Assembly (NCBI GenBank): GCA_937925605.1
Contig: CALALV010000001.1
Span: 1 to 64,000 of the forward strand
Origin: an uncultured Woeseia sp.
GTDB lineage: Bacteria; Pseudomonadota; Gammaproteobacteria; Steroidobacterales; Woeseiaceae
DNA length: 64,000 bases
Reading direction: 5' to 3'
Shown here: positions 9,101 to 17,355 of the stretch, in pieces
Position numbering within the stretch: position 1 is the first letter of the stretch
Layout: the number at the start of each line of letters is the position of its first letter
Position numbers and translations under genes: made by a program
The notes under the pieces: generated by a model
Told to the model about the DNA's origin: nothing
The model's database searches: none
Seen by the model: the letters and a program-made list of their open reading frames with translations, nothing else

Positions 9101-10079
9101 ACTGGCCGGCGCCCGACACTTCGTCCTCGTGCGCGGGGTCGGCGGCGGGACGCAGGTCGCCCTCGCGCCAGGCCGGCGGCGGCAGTTCGGGGTTGTCGGG
9201 ATCGTAGCTGCCCTCGTAGACCCGCCGGGACTTGGCGCCGTGCAGGCCGGTGATGCGGTCGACGACCTTGCCGTTCAGGGCATCGACGTAGACGAACTCG
9301 CGTACGGCCGACTGGTGCGTGACCTCGATTTCGTAGGCGAGGTGCGCGGGGCCAGGCGTGCCGCGGGTCAGGTACTTGCGATAGACGATCAGCGCGGTCG
9401 ATGCCACCTCGGGCTGCGCGCCCTTCAGCGCCGAACGCAGTTCAGCGCTGACCGCGGCCACGGCGGTCTGCGCGGCGCTGGCCTCGGCCAGGGTCGGCTG
9501 CGTCGGCAGCGGCAGCTCCGGCACGAAGTTGCCATTGATCGCGGTCAGGCGGCCGTCGCTGCTGACGTGGCCGTGCAGCACGGCGCCGAACACCGGCACG
9601 TCGCCGTGCATCTGCTGCCAGCTCACGCGCGTGTGCCCGTACTGGTCGATGTTGAGCCCGATCATGCGCAGCTGGGCGCCGACATCGTCGATGCCGAAGA
9701 TCGCGCCGTGGCGCTCGAGGAAGGCCGTGGCCTTGTCAGCCGCGGCCAGCTGCCGGGCCTGCGGGAACAGGTCGCCGCCGCGCTCGACGCGGACCAGGCT
9801 GGCGCCGCCGGTCGCTGCCTCGCTGCGGATGCTGACCGCGCCGGAGGCCTCCGCCTGCAGCGACGCGGGCGCCTGTGCCTGCGCCGTCGGTGCGGCCGCC
9901 GCCAGCGCGGCTGGCGCCGGCTCGTCGCCGAATGCGAATGTCCCGGGTTCAATGGCCGCGGCCGCCGGCGGGTTGCCGGGTGCGGACGAAGGCTGCGCCA
10001 TGAACGCCGTCGCGAACGAGACGGTCATGGCGGCGGATGCTGCAGCGAGCAGCAGCTTGCGCTTGGCTGAGGATTTCAT
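6129..10079 (-). CDS. secreted M4 (thermolysin-like) metalloprotease with C-terminal accessory domains
   Basis: This is a 1316-residue extracellular zinc protease. A signal peptide occupies roughly residues 1-28, then a propeptide with FTP/PepSY-like features (about 90-280). The M4 catalytic domain has the zinc motif HEWSH near 384-388, the third zinc ligand Glu in GALNESYSDIFGE near 408, and the transition-state His in GGVHYNSAINNRAY near 518. Four further parts follow: a jelly-roll/MAM-like domain (about 675-880) ending in DGWYVDDIELF, a proprotein-convertase P domain (about 895-1035), a post-P module (1053-1200) and an Ig-like domain near 1225-1316. Typical thermolysins are about 550 residues, so the C-terminal half is an elaboration, likely for substrate or surface binding. 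It is monocistronic with its own terminator. Confidence 0.93.
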   Translation of the reverse strand: MKSSAKRKLLLAAASAAMTVSFATAFMAQPSSAPGNPPAAAAIEPGTFAFGDEPAPAALAAAAPTAQAQAPASLQAEASGAVSIRSEAATGGASLVRVERGGDLFPQARQLAAADKATAFLERHGAIFGIDDVGAQLRMIGLNIDQYGHTRVSWQQMHGDVPVFGAVLHGHVSSDGRLTAINGNFVPELPLPTQPTLAEASAAQTAVAAVSAELRSALKGAQPEVASTALIVYRKYLTRGTPGPAHLAYEIEVTHQSAVREFVYVDALNGKVVDRITGLHGAKSRRVYEGSYDPDNPELPPPAWREGDLRPAADPAHEDEVSGAGQSYNLYFNLSGGTYRSWDGNDAEMITVNNDPTILCPNANWNGTSTNYCTGTSADDVVVHEWSHAYTQETSGLIYQWQSGALNESYSDIFGETVDLINNREGVEGTAATGDNGPRSQDESVCSEFTSEAPTGDTSLRWLIGEDAFAFSPLPPVGDAAIRDMWNPQCSGGVLLRGDPGHMSSDNYYCGSGDAGGVHYNSAINNRAYATLVDGNTIELRDGGEPFDEPITVDGIGLTKAAHIFWRANSVYNVPSTTMPQNADSLEMACEDLIGVNLTKLVTTAEDGTGLLGINDDTIDPTPELSGEVITADDCAQVANAIAAVEMRFDVTKQCGFSNLLDPAPAPRCDNAEVRTFFSEDWEGGLPAGWSTGQAGVSKAMLDTREWFVRSGDLPANPDGSAHGGSAIFQENRRDLGNCTTDDESGTLFLDSPAITVDASDPSHLVFEHYVNTETGYDGGNVMLSINGGPFELIPSDAFVHNPYNASLTSAADQNTNPKAGEPAWTGSNDNSVFGDWGESQIDLAAAGVAPGDTIVLRFDFGQDGCNGNDGWYVDDIELFTCGEALEPPTESCRVYPAEGFLPVVGSPIVSLVGSTTTATVDGESEAISDVSVRDLTGAHTYMGDLTFELTSPAGTTITLFDGSNCSSEDGIDVEFDDDAGSVIGCGDWLSGGAFRPHQALAGFAGEAANGEWTLTVTDSFPQDEGQIDSWSLEFCTPIDDPEPGDGADEARGSGKLFANSAGSESDKDQVDFHFNPKRQSDTEISGQLNLKDRVADVRIHMTDISYLGPVQGSCGSITDSVNAFEFSGSGTFDRKADGGMRDATFRACALDADEFDANGNKTVNGGESDRFYLECIDGCDYSTAGRVDDDVLDKGNIRIKRQPANDEEAAAQTPAAGDGSASTVFLSPALLSSGLPGSLQQLEVTAYDGDLQPISNGTVTLTQQSADGSTQVLQALTDITGQAVFQVVLLDQLTWYDARVDAIDSNGVSIEPALP

Positions 10080-10194
10080 GGCGAGTTCCGGTCCCCGAAA
10101 TAGACTTGGGTCCGGATTCTGCGCCCGCCGCCGCAGCGGCGATATCGGGTGATCTCCCCAGGCCGGCTAGGGTATTCCCCCCAGCGGCCGCCCG

Positions 10195-12303
10195 CTAACC
10201 GGCGATGCTCAGCGGGATACGCTCGTCGTCGCCGGCGTCGACCGTGAAGAACGCGGTCTTTTCCTTGAGCTTGCGAGCCTCGGCGCCCATCGTGCGGCTG
10301 GAGGTCGTGGCCTCGTCGACCAGCGCAGAGTTCTGCTTCGTGATCTGCTCCATCTGCGCGACGGCGCGGTTGACCACTTCGATGCTGTTCGCCTGCTTGC
10401 CACTTGCCGCAGAGATCTCGCTGACGATCTCGGTGACGTTCGCGACCGCGGAGACGATCTGCTCGAGCGTGCGCCCGGACTCGTTGACCAGCCGCGAGCC
10501 TTCCTCGACCTTGCCGACCGAATCCTCGATCAGTTCGCCGATCTCCTTGGCCGCGTTCGCGCTGCGGCCGGCCAGGTTGCGTACCTCGCTGGCGACGACC
10601 GCGAAGCCGCGGCCTTCCTCGCCCGCGCGGGCCGCCTCGACCGAGGCATTCAGCGCGAGCAGGTTGGTCTGGAACGCGATCTCGTTGATCACGTTGATGA
10701 TCTCGGAGATCTTCTTGCTGGACGAGTTGATCTCGTCCATGGCCCGTACCGCGTTGCCGACGACGTTGCCGCCTTCCTGCGCCTTGTCGCGGGCAGCGAG
10801 GACCGTGGTCGACGCGCGCTGCGCATTCTCGGCGTTCTGGCGCACGATTCCGGTCATGTGGCCCATGTGGTCCGTGGTCGCGGCAAGGCTCTTCACCTGC
10901 TCCTGGGTGCGGGCGAGCAGGCTTTGATTGCCGGCGACGATGTCGTTCGACGCCACCCAGACCGCGTCGCCCGACGACTTGATCGAGCCGATCACGTCGG
11001 TCAGGCGATCGATGGTTGCGTTGGTGTCGTGTTGCAGCTGGGCAAACGTGCCGCGGAAGTTGCCGACGATCTTGTGGGTCAGGTCGCCGCCGGCCATCGC
11101 GCTCATTACGCCGGTCACGGCGCGCATCGGCCCGGTAACCGCATCGAGGGTCTCGTTGATGCCCTCGATCAGGTTGCTCCAGACGCCGGAGAACTCGGCG
11201 GACGAGCCGCGCCTGTCGAGTTCGCCGGCCTGCGCGGCGCTGGTCAGGCTGGCTGTCTGGCCGACCAGCCCGTTCATGACGCTGACCAGCGTATTCAGGT
11301 TGCCCTTGATCGTGTTGAAATCGCCGTGGTACTCGTCGGCCAGCGGCGGCGGGATATCGCCTCGAGCGATGCGTTCGACGTACTCACCGGTCACTTCGAT
11401 CGGCGCGACGAACTCGTCGATCAGCTCGTTGATGTTTTCGATCAGGCTCGCATAGGCGCCGCGGAACTGGTCCGCGTTGCCGCGGACCTTGAGCTGGCCT
11501 GCGCGCACGGCGTCGATCAGCGCGCTGATTTCGCCGGCGAGCGAGTCGATCGTGCGGGTCACCTCGCCGACGTGGGACACCATTTGCCCGATCTCGTCGT
11601 TCGACGTGGCCGTGGTTGCGTGCGCGAGATTGCCGTCCGCGAGCGCGTTCATACCGCGCACCGTGTCGTTGACCGACTGCGACGCCACCCGGATGATGAG
11701 AAAAGAGAAGACGATCATCGTACCGAGCGACACGGCGATCACGATCATGAGTATCTGGGTTGCCCGATCCGTGTAGTCCTTCGTACTCGTGAAGGCATGG
11801 GCGATGTTGGTCTTGTCGCGGGCCGCGAGCGACTCGATCGTCTCGTGCAGCCTCGCGACCCGGGCCGCGGTGTCCTGCAGCGCCGCGAACACCTCGTCGT
11901 CCATGTCGCCGTCGACGAAGCGGCGCGTGGTCGCGCTGGCCTGCGCATAGTAGGAGTTGAATTCCGCGGCGATTTCACCGAGCGGAGCGGTGTCGACGAC
12001 GGCATTTTCCATGCCGCGGCCGATCAGGTTGCGGAATCGATCGCGAAGATCGTCGGTTTCGGCCAGGATGTCGAGGTCGGCGCTGGCCGCCGCATCCTGG
12101 AACGAGCGCTGGATGAGTTCGAGCGTTTCGCCCAGCCGGTTGTTGAGTTCGAGCGAGGAATAGTAGCCGTTCTCGATGTCGTCGACCTTGCCGATACTCT
12201 GGCCGCCCATGTACCAGGACGTGGTCAGGATCAGCATGAACGCCAGTGCGGATATCACGGGCAGCAGGCCGATCTTGTAGGCGAATGGCAGGTTTTTGAA
12301 CAT
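10195..12303 (-). CDS. methyl-accepting chemotaxis protein with repeated HAMP-like units
   Basis: This 702-residue chemoreceptor has a transmembrane helix near 10-32, a periplasmic helical sensor region of about 150 residues and a second transmembrane helix near 185-205. A HAMP domain and two or three further HAMP-like repeats follow (RAGQLKVRGNADQF, RGDIPPPLADEYHG, QAGELDRRGSSAEF). The cytoplasmic signalling tip is canonical ([21 protein letters not shown]) and ends near residue 680. It lacks a C-terminal CheR-docking pentapeptide (it ends LSIAG). It is the third gene of a minus-strand operon after the porin and the small binding-protein-like gene, so it may sense something linked to them. 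It is separate from the main che operon. Confidence 0.93.
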   Translation of the reverse strand: MFKNLPFAYKIGLLPVISALAFMLILTTSWYMGGQSIGKVDDIENGYYSSLELNNRLGETLELIQRSFQDAAASADLDILAETDDLRDRFRNLIGRGMENAVVDTAPLGEIAAEFNSYYAQASATTRRFVDGDMDDEVFAALQDTAARVARLHETIESLAARDKTNIAHAFTSTKDYTDRATQILMIVIAVSLGTMIVFSFLIIRVASQSVNDTVRGMNALADGNLAHATTATSNDEIGQMVSHVGEVTRTIDSLAGEISALIDAVRAGQLKVRGNADQFRGAYASLIENINELIDEFVAPIEVTGEYVERIARGDIPPPLADEYHGDFNTIKGNLNTLVSVMNGLVGQTASLTSAAQAGELDRRGSSAEFSGVWSNLIEGINETLDAVTGPMRAVTGVMSAMAGGDLTHKIVGNFRGTFAQLQHDTNATIDRLTDVIGSIKSSGDAVWVASNDIVAGNQSLLARTQEQVKSLAATTDHMGHMTGIVRQNAENAQRASTTVLAARDKAQEGGNVVGNAVRAMDEINSSSKKISEIINVINEIAFQTNLLALNASVEAARAGEEGRGFAVVASEVRNLAGRSANAAKEIGELIEDSVGKVEEGSRLVNESGRTLEQIVSAVANVTEIVSEISAASGKQANSIEVVNRAVAQMEQITKQNSALVDEATTSSRTMGAEARKLKEKTAFFTVDAGDDERIPLSIAG

Positions 12304-12335
12304 TGGACTCTTCCTTGCTCCGCATTCCGGGCAGC

Positions 12336-12363
12336 GCGCCGGGGACCTTGCGATCCCCGGCGC
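12336..12363 (-). terminator. intercistronic hairpin between binding-protein gene and chemoreceptor
   Basis: A perfect 10-bp stem (GCGCCGGGGA with TCCCCGGCGC, loop 8) lies between two minus-strand genes. There is no T run after it, so it is more likely an mRNA-stability or attenuation hairpin than a full terminator. Confidence 0.4.
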
Positions 12364-12381
12364 TTCCTTGCCACGCAGGGA

Positions 12382-12813
12382 CTACTTGACGGTCATCAGT
12401 ACCTTGACCGAACCGTCGACTGCCGAGGCTGCGACGTAGCCGACCAGCGACGGGTCGCCGGCCACCGCCGCGATCACGTCGGCGTCCGACCCGACTTCCT
12501 TCGGCGGCGAGCCCTTGCCGGTGAAGACGAGCTTCGACCAGTAGGCGCGCAGCTGGCTGGCGGTCTTGCCGACGACCAGCTCGTAGAACTGCTGCGCAGT
12601 CTCCGAGTCCTTGGCCTGGTCAACCGGCGTCAGTCGTTCGCCGGACAGTGCCTTGGTCTTGCCGAGGAACAGCCTGGCGACGTCTTCCGGAGCGGCCTCG
12701 GAGATCGGGGCGGACGGGTTGGCGATGACCACCACGTCGGGGGCCGCGCCGGCACCGCTTGCGTACAGCAGGCTGCTGGCCAGGCCTGCGAGCATCCATT
12801 TCCTGAAGTTCAC
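12382..12813 (-). CDS. small PstS-like periplasmic substrate-binding protein
   Basis: This 143-residue protein has a Sec signal peptide (about residues 1-23, ending SGAGA). One lobe resembles phosphate-type periplasmic binding proteins (VVIANPSAPISE, RLFLGKTKALSG, FYELVVGKTASQLRAYWSKLVFTGKG, GYVAASAVDG). Full PstS proteins are over 300 residues with two lobes, so this is the short single-lobe family common near porins and chemoreceptors. No ABC permease is encoded nearby, so transport is unlikely to be its main role. It sits 9 bases after the porin gene, and the chemoreceptor follows after 78 bases. A role as a ligand-presenting partner of the receptor is an inference. Confidence 0.7.
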   Translation of the reverse strand: MNFRKWMLAGLASSLLYASGAGAAPDVVVIANPSAPISEAAPEDVARLFLGKTKALSGERLTPVDQAKDSETAQQFYELVVGKTASQLRAYWSKLVFTGKGSPPKEVGSDADVIAAVAGDPSLVGYVAASAVDGSVKVLMTVK

Positions 12814-12822
12814 GAGACTCTC

Positions 12823-13971
12823 CTAGAACAGTACGTTGACGACCAGGCTGTAGACGTTGAAGTCAGTGCCCGTCGGAAGCTTGTCATCGGCGAACGTGAC
12901 TTCCGCCTTGATCGCCGTGTTGTCGAGGACATTCCAGCGCGTGCCGACCGAGATCGCAGCGCGATCGGTCTTGCTGCCCGCGATGATGCCCTCGACCGTA
13001 AGGCGCAGAACGTCGAGACCCGGATCCAGCCCGAACGGGATGGCATCGGCATAGCCGCTCTCCGGGTCCGTCTCGACGCGCGAGTAGGTGAGGTAGGGCG
13101 TGAAATCCGCGACGTAGGCGCCACCGGTGACGTACCAGCTTTGCTGGTCGGCCACCATGCCGCGCGAGAAGTCCGTCTGCGTTGCTTCGCCGCGCAGGAA
13201 CCAGCCGTCCGCATCGTACGTGGCCGCGACTTCCACGAAATCCGCCGGCTTGGCGATGATCGCGACGTCGTCGGCAACTGCGCCGAAGCCCAGCCCGCGC
13301 AGCGCGTCGAACAGCGGGCGCGTGTCCTCGACGTCGAAGGTCACATCGGCCTGGTGGTAACTGGCACGCAGGCTCAGGGCGTTGCGATCGAAAGTGAACG
13401 CGATGCCCATGAAGTCCTCGAGCTTGCGATCGACGTTGGAACCGCGGTATTCCTGGTCACCGTCCTCGCCGCCGGCGTAAGCCTGGATCGTCGCATCCCA
13501 GTCGCCGATCGACGTGTTGAAGATGATGTCCATGCCCTCGTAGTGCGTGAACGGGATGTTCATGTAGACCTCTTCCACCGGCCGCACCCAGGGATAGGCG
13601 AAGCCGACGTCATAGAAGTCGGATACGACGAAAAACGGCGGGCGCAGGCGGCCGCCACGTACGGTCACGCTGTCGGTGACGTCGAAGGACAGGTAGGCCC
13701 ACTCGAGTTCCGGCTCGAAGTCGTCCGAACCGCGGATCACCACCTGCGCGGTGGCGCTCAGCCGGTCCGTGAAGTTCGCGCCGAGCTGGAAGCCGGATAC
13801 GGTGTCGGGCTCGAAGCTCCAGTCGTCATCGTAGCCGGCATAGTCGATGCCGCTTTCGCTGACGCTGCCGGCGCCGATGGTAAGGAAACCGTCAAAGCTG
13901 GTTTCCACGGCCAGGGCCGTCATCGGCAGCCAGGTTACCGCGATACCCGCGGCCAGTCTCTTCATGCTCAT
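12823..13971 (-). CDS. outer-membrane porin
   Basis: This 382-residue protein has an N-terminal signal peptide (cleavage near ALAVETS) and alternating hydrophobic/polar beta strands rich in aromatic residues. It ends in a hydrophobic last strand terminating in phenylalanine (VYSLVVNVLF), the usual signal for BAM insertion. It resembles general or DcaP-like porins of gammaproteobacteria; the substrate cannot be read. It is the first gene of the operon. AGGAGGG stands just before the chosen ATG at 13971; a second ATG two codons downstream (13965) is equally possible. Confidence 0.8.
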   Translation of the reverse strand: MSMKRLAAGIAVTWLPMTALAVETSFDGFLTIGAGSVSESGIDYAGYDDDWSFEPDTVSGFQLGANFTDRLSATAQVVIRGSDDFEPELEWAYLSFDVTDSVTVRGGRLRPPFFVVSDFYDVGFAYPWVRPVEEVYMNIPFTHYEGMDIIFNTSIGDWDATIQAYAGGEDGDQEYRGSNVDRKLEDFMGIAFTFDRNALSLRASYHQADVTFDVEDTRPLFDALRGLGFGAVADDVAIIAKPADFVEVAATYDADGWFLRGEATQTDFSRGMVADQQSWYVTGGAYVADFTPYLTYSRVETDPESGYADAIPFGLDPGLDVLRLTVEGIIAGSKTDRAAISVGTRWNVLDNTAIKAEVTFADDKLPTGTDFNVYSLVVNVLF

Positions 13972-14152
13972 ATGCCCTCCTCTTGGGCCTCTTGACGGTC
14001 GCCTTCCTGGCGCTCCGTTGGTTCGAAAGTCGCGTGCCCGCCGCCATGACGGAGCGGCGCTGTCACTTGATCGTCACGCACGCCGGGAACTTTAGCTCCG
14101 GGAGGGCGCAGACCGGCCTCACGGGGCAACTTGCGGCTCCGGCCCGCGAAAA

Positions 14153-14168
14153 CGTGACGCGCGTCACA
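14153..14168. promoter_or_regulatory. CRP/Vfr-like operator upstream of che operon
   Basis: CGTGACGCGCGTCACA fits the CRP pattern TGTGA-N6-TCACA except at one position and contains a perfect 14-bp palindrome. It lies 38 bases before the -35 box of the sigma-28 promoter. Near-identical sites occur before fliC and fleQ. Confidence 0.5.
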
Positions 14169-14205
14169 GGAGTCCGCCCGGCCGCCGCCGGACCGGCGCG
14201 GCCGT

Positions 14206-14232
14206 TAAAGCTTTGCCCCCTGCCGCCGATAC
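14206..14232 (+). promoter_or_regulatory. sigma-28 (FliA) promoter of the che operon
   Basis: TAAAGCTT, an 11-base spacer and GCCGATAC match the FliA consensus (TAAAGTTT-N11-GCCGATAA). Transcription would start near 14240, about 130 bases before cheY. Confidence 0.8.
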
Positions 14233-14369
14233 GCCCGAACGTGATTGGTGGCAGGAAATGATTCGTGGCCGTCTGCACCCCCGAGCGGTGCATCGCCGCG
14301 TCCCGCCGGCGATTTACGCGGTGCGCGGCGCCGCGAACACCGAAACAATGAGAGTGGAGAGCCTCCGAC

Positions 14370-14732
14370 ATGCAAAACGTGCTGGCAGTTGATGATTCGC
14401 CGTCAATGCGCAGTCTCGTGGACTTCGTACTGAAGCGGGCCGGCTACAACGTCGTTCTCGCCGAGGACGGCGAGCAGGCGCTCGCCTGGGCGCAGGACAA
14501 CACGGTCGACCTCGTGCTGACGGACATCAACATGCCCAAGCTCGACGGCATCGGGCTGATCAGGGCATTGCGTGCCATGCCCAGCTACCAGTACGTGCCG
14601 ATGCTCGTGCTGACGACCGAGTACGGTCGCGAGAAGAAGCTCGAGGGCAAGGCGGCCGGCGCGACTGGCTGGATCGTAAAGCCCTTCGAGCCGACCATGC
14701 TGATCCAGACGATCAGCAGGGTACTGTCCTGA
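14370..14732 (+). CDS. cheY: CheY-type response regulator (first of two)
   Basis: This 120-residue single receiver domain has an acidic pair at Asp8-Asp9, the phosphoacceptor Asp52 (LVLTDINMPKLDG), a conserved Thr in LVLTTEYG and Lys in IVKPFEP. It should take phosphate from CheA and bind the flagellar switch. It is the first gene of the chemotaxis operon, under a sigma-28 promoter, and is followed by cheA after 36 bases. A second, different CheY-like protein lies at the far end of the same operon. Confidence 0.93.
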   Translation: MQNVLAVDDSPSMRSLVDFVLKRAGYNVVLAEDGEQALAWAQDNTVDLVLTDINMPKLDGIGLIRALRAMPSYQYVPMLVLTTEYGREKKLEGKAAGATGWIVKPFEPTMLIQTISRVLS

Positions 14733-14768
14733 TGTACCGGGCCCGTCTTCACGTCCGGGAGTCCGTCG

Positions 14769-16793
14769 ATGTCTGTTGATCTCGACATTGCGGAAATTGC
14801 CCAGCTGTTCGTCGAGGAGAGCGTCGAAGGCCTGGACCTGATGGAGAACGGGCTGCTGAACCTCGACCTCGGGGCGGCCGACCCGGAAACGATGAACGCG
14901 ATTTTCCGTGCCGCGCACTCGATCAAGGGCGGCGGCGCGACCTTCGGCTTCAACGAGGTGTCGGAGTTCGCGCATCACGTGGAGACCCTGCTCGACGAGA
15001 TGCGCCAGGGCGAACGCGAGGTGACCCGCGACGCGGTCGACCTGCTGCTGCAGTCCGTGGACTGTATCCGGGAAATGATGGACGGGCTGGCCAGCGGCAA
15101 CGTCGACACGCGCCGCGCGCAAGCGCTGGAAGCGAAGATCTCCGAGCTGATGGCCGACAATGCCGCGGCCGTCGTCGCTGCGACCGCACAGACTGCGGAC
15201 TGCGCGCAAGCCGTTGCCGGCTGGGAGATCGACTTCCGCCCGCTGCCGTCGATGTTTCGTTCCGCCAACGATCCGCTGCGGATACTGCGCGAGCTCGATG
15301 CGCTCGGCGATCTTGCCGTGATGTGCGAGGGCAGCGAAAAGCTGGTCCTGGGCGAATTCGATCCGCAGGAATGCCAGCTGGGCTGGCAGCTCGTGCTGCT
15401 CGGCAACGTGCCGCGCACGGCAATCGACGAGACCTTTGCCTGGGTGGTCGACGAGTGCGAGCTCGACGTTCGCCCCATCGCCGACGACTCCGCGGGCGCG
15501 CCTCCCGAGCCGGCGCCGAAGCCAGGAACGGCAGCGGAGCAGGCTGCCGCGAAACCGGCCGCATCGCCCGCCAACCCGGCGGCCAGCCGCGGCGGCAGCA
15601 AGGAGAGTGGCTCGATCCGCGTCAAGATCGACAAGGTCGACGCGTTGATCAACCTGGTCGGCGAACTCGTCATCACGCAGTCCATGCTGAGCCGCTTCGG
15701 CGGCGACTTCGACTTTACCCAGATCGAGTCGCTGCGCGAGGGCCTGTCGCAGCTCGCCCGCAACACCCGCGAGTTGCAGGAAAGCGTCATGGCGATCCGC
15801 ATGCTGCCGATCAGTTTCGCGTTCAGTCGCTTCCCGCGCCTCGTGCGGGATACGTCCAATGCCCTCGGCAAACAGGTCGACCTCCGGCTGACCGGCGAGC
15901 ATACGGAGCTCGACAAGACCGTGCTGGAGAAGATCGGTGACCCGCTGGTGCACCTCGTGCGCAATTCGCTGGACCACGGTCTCGAGACGCCAGAAGAGCG
16001 GCGTGCCGCCGGCAAACCCGAGACAGGCGTGCTCGAGCTGTCCGCCTATCACGAGGGCGGCAACATCGTAATCGACGTGATCGACGACGGCGCCGGCATC
16101 AACCAGGAGCGGGTGCTGGCCAAGGCGCGCGAGCGTGGCCTGGTCGGCGCGGACGAACAGCTGCCGCCCGAACGCATCAACAACCTGAGCTTCATGCCGG
16201 GATTCTCGACGGCCGAGGCCGTCAGCGACCTTTCCGGTCGCGGCGTCGGCATGGACGTCGTGCGGCGCAACATCAGCGACCTGGGCGGCAGCGTCAGCGT
16301 GACGTCGGAGCCCGGCGCCGGCAGCACCTTCACGATTCGCCTGCCGCTGACGCTCGCGATCCTCGATGGCCAGCTGGTGCGGGTCGGCAGCCAGACCTAC
16401 ATCGTCTCGCTGGTCTCGATCGTCGAAACGATCCAGGTCGGCGCAGCGACCGTCAACAGCATTGCCGGCGGTTCCGAGCTGTTCCGGTTGCGCGACGAAT
16501 ACCTGCCGGTGCTGCGCCTGCACGAGATGTTCGGAATCGAGTGCGACAGCACGAACATCGAGGACGGGCTCATCGTCGTCGCGGAGGCGAATGGCCAGCG
16601 GGTCGGAATTCTCGTCGACGAACTGCAGGAGCAGCAGCAGGTCGTCATCAAGAGTCTCGAGGCGAACTACCGGCAAACGCAGGGCATCTCGGGAGCGACG
16701 ATTCTCGGCGACGGCACCGTCGCGCTGATCCTCGACGTGCCCGGCCTTATGCAGCTGTTCGTGGACCGCAATCGGGAATCGGCAGCCGCCTGA
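14769..16793 (+). CDS. cheA: chemotaxis histidine kinase CheA
   Basis: This 674-residue CheA has an N-terminal Hpt domain with phosphoacceptor His50 (AAHSIKGGGATFGF), a second region near 150-250 and an Ala/Pro-rich linker. The dimerisation helices follow (SIRVKIDKVDALINLVGELVI, about 278-300), then the ATPase (HLVRNSLDHGLE, DDGAGI, GRGVGMDVV) and a C-terminal CheW-like regulatory domain from about 540. All key ATP-site motifs are intact. It phosphorylates CheY and CheB in response to receptors coupled through CheW. It is followed by cheW after 25 bases in the same operon. Confidence 0.96.
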   Translation: MSVDLDIAEIAQLFVEESVEGLDLMENGLLNLDLGAADPETMNAIFRAAHSIKGGGATFGFNEVSEFAHHVETLLDEMRQGEREVTRDAVDLLLQSVDCIREMMDGLASGNVDTRRAQALEAKISELMADNAAAVVAATAQTADCAQAVAGWEIDFRPLPSMFRSANDPLRILRELDALGDLAVMCEGSEKLVLGEFDPQECQLGWQLVLLGNVPRTAIDETFAWVVDECELDVRPIADDSAGAPPEPAPKPGTAAEQAAAKPAASPANPAASRGGSKESGSIRVKIDKVDALINLVGELVITQSMLSRFGGDFDFTQIESLREGLSQLARNTRELQESVMAIRMLPISFAFSRFPRLVRDTSNALGKQVDLRLTGEHTELDKTVLEKIGDPLVHLVRNSLDHGLETPEERRAAGKPETGVLELSAYHEGGNIVIDVIDDGAGINQERVLAKARERGLVGADEQLPPERINNLSFMPGFSTAEAVSDLSGRGVGMDVVRRNISDLGGSVSVTSEPGAGSTFTIRLPLTLAILDGQLVRVGSQTYIVSLVSIVETIQVGAATVNSIAGGSELFRLRDEYLPVLRLHEMFGIECDSTNIEDGLIVVAEANGQRVGILVDELQEQQQVVIKSLEANYRQTQGISGATILGDGTVALILDVPGLMQLFVDRNRESAAA

Positions 16794-16818
16794 CGCGGCA
16801 CAGGAAGAGGCAAGACTA

Positions 16819-17355
16819 ATGACAGCAGCACAACATGCAGCCGATGAGCTGTTCGCTCCCAACGAGACGCGCGACGCGGCCGGCCAGTACCTGACGTTTA
16901 TGCTGGCGGGCGAGGAATACGGTGTCGAGATCCTCAAGGTGCAGGAGATCAAGGGCTGGGGCACCGCCACGCCGATCCCGAACACGCCGCCGCACGTACT
17001 CGGCGTGCTGAACCTGCGCGGTGCGGTCGTCCCGATCGTGGACCTGCGCAAGCGATTCGACCTGGAGAGCATCCCGTACGGGCCGACGACCGTGGTCATC
17101 GTCGTCAAGATGCAGGGCGACGGTCATGAGCGCACGGTCGGCCTCGTCGTCGACGCGGTCGCCGACGTCTACCGCCTGGAGACGGACGAGATCCAGCCGG
17201 CGCCCGACATGGGCACGGCGATTCACACGGAGTTCGTGCGCGGTCTCGCGACCGTGGGCGACAAGATGGTTATTTTGCTGGAAGTAGATCGCCTGATCGA
17301 TTTCCGCTCGCTCGAAGCGGCCGCCGCCACTGATGGCGACGGCTCGGGCGAATGA
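16819..17355 (+). CDS. cheW: CheW coupling protein
   Basis: This 178-residue protein has the CheW fold, including [34 protein letters not shown] and [11 protein letters not shown]. It bridges receptors and CheA. Its stop codon overlaps the start of the next receptor gene (ATGA), which points to translational coupling. Confidence 0.95.
   Translation: MTAAQHAADELFAPNETRDAAGQYLTFMLAGEEYGVEILKVQEIKGWGTATPIPNTPPHVLGVLNLRGAVVPIVDLRKRFDLESIPYGPTTVVIVVKMQGDGHERTVGLVVDAVADVYRLETDEIQPAPDMGTAIHTEFVRGLATVGDKMVILLEVDRLIDFRSLEAAAATDGDGSGE

Larger units (their letters stand above)
13972..14369. other. 398-bp divergent regulatory region (porin operon / che operon)
   Basis: No convincing gene is present. 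It holds the porin ribosome site at its left end, a CRP/Vfr-like palindrome at 14153-14168 and the sigma-28 promoter of the che operon at 14206-14232. The remaining ~130 bases before cheY form an untranslated leader in which nothing clear was seen. Confidence 0.6.

Noticed and set aside
6285..10070. 1261-codon plus-strand open frame
   Set aside because: It is the antisense of the M4 protease; peptide is V/R/A-rich without domains, and the minus-strand gene has clear catalytic motifs and a terminator.
10858..13995. 1045-codon plus-strand open frame
   Set aside because: Antisense shadow of the chemoreceptor, binding-protein and porin genes; crosses three real genes.
14403..17108. 901-codon minus-strand open frame
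   Set aside because: Antisense of cheY-cheA-cheW, which are unmistakable on the plus strand.
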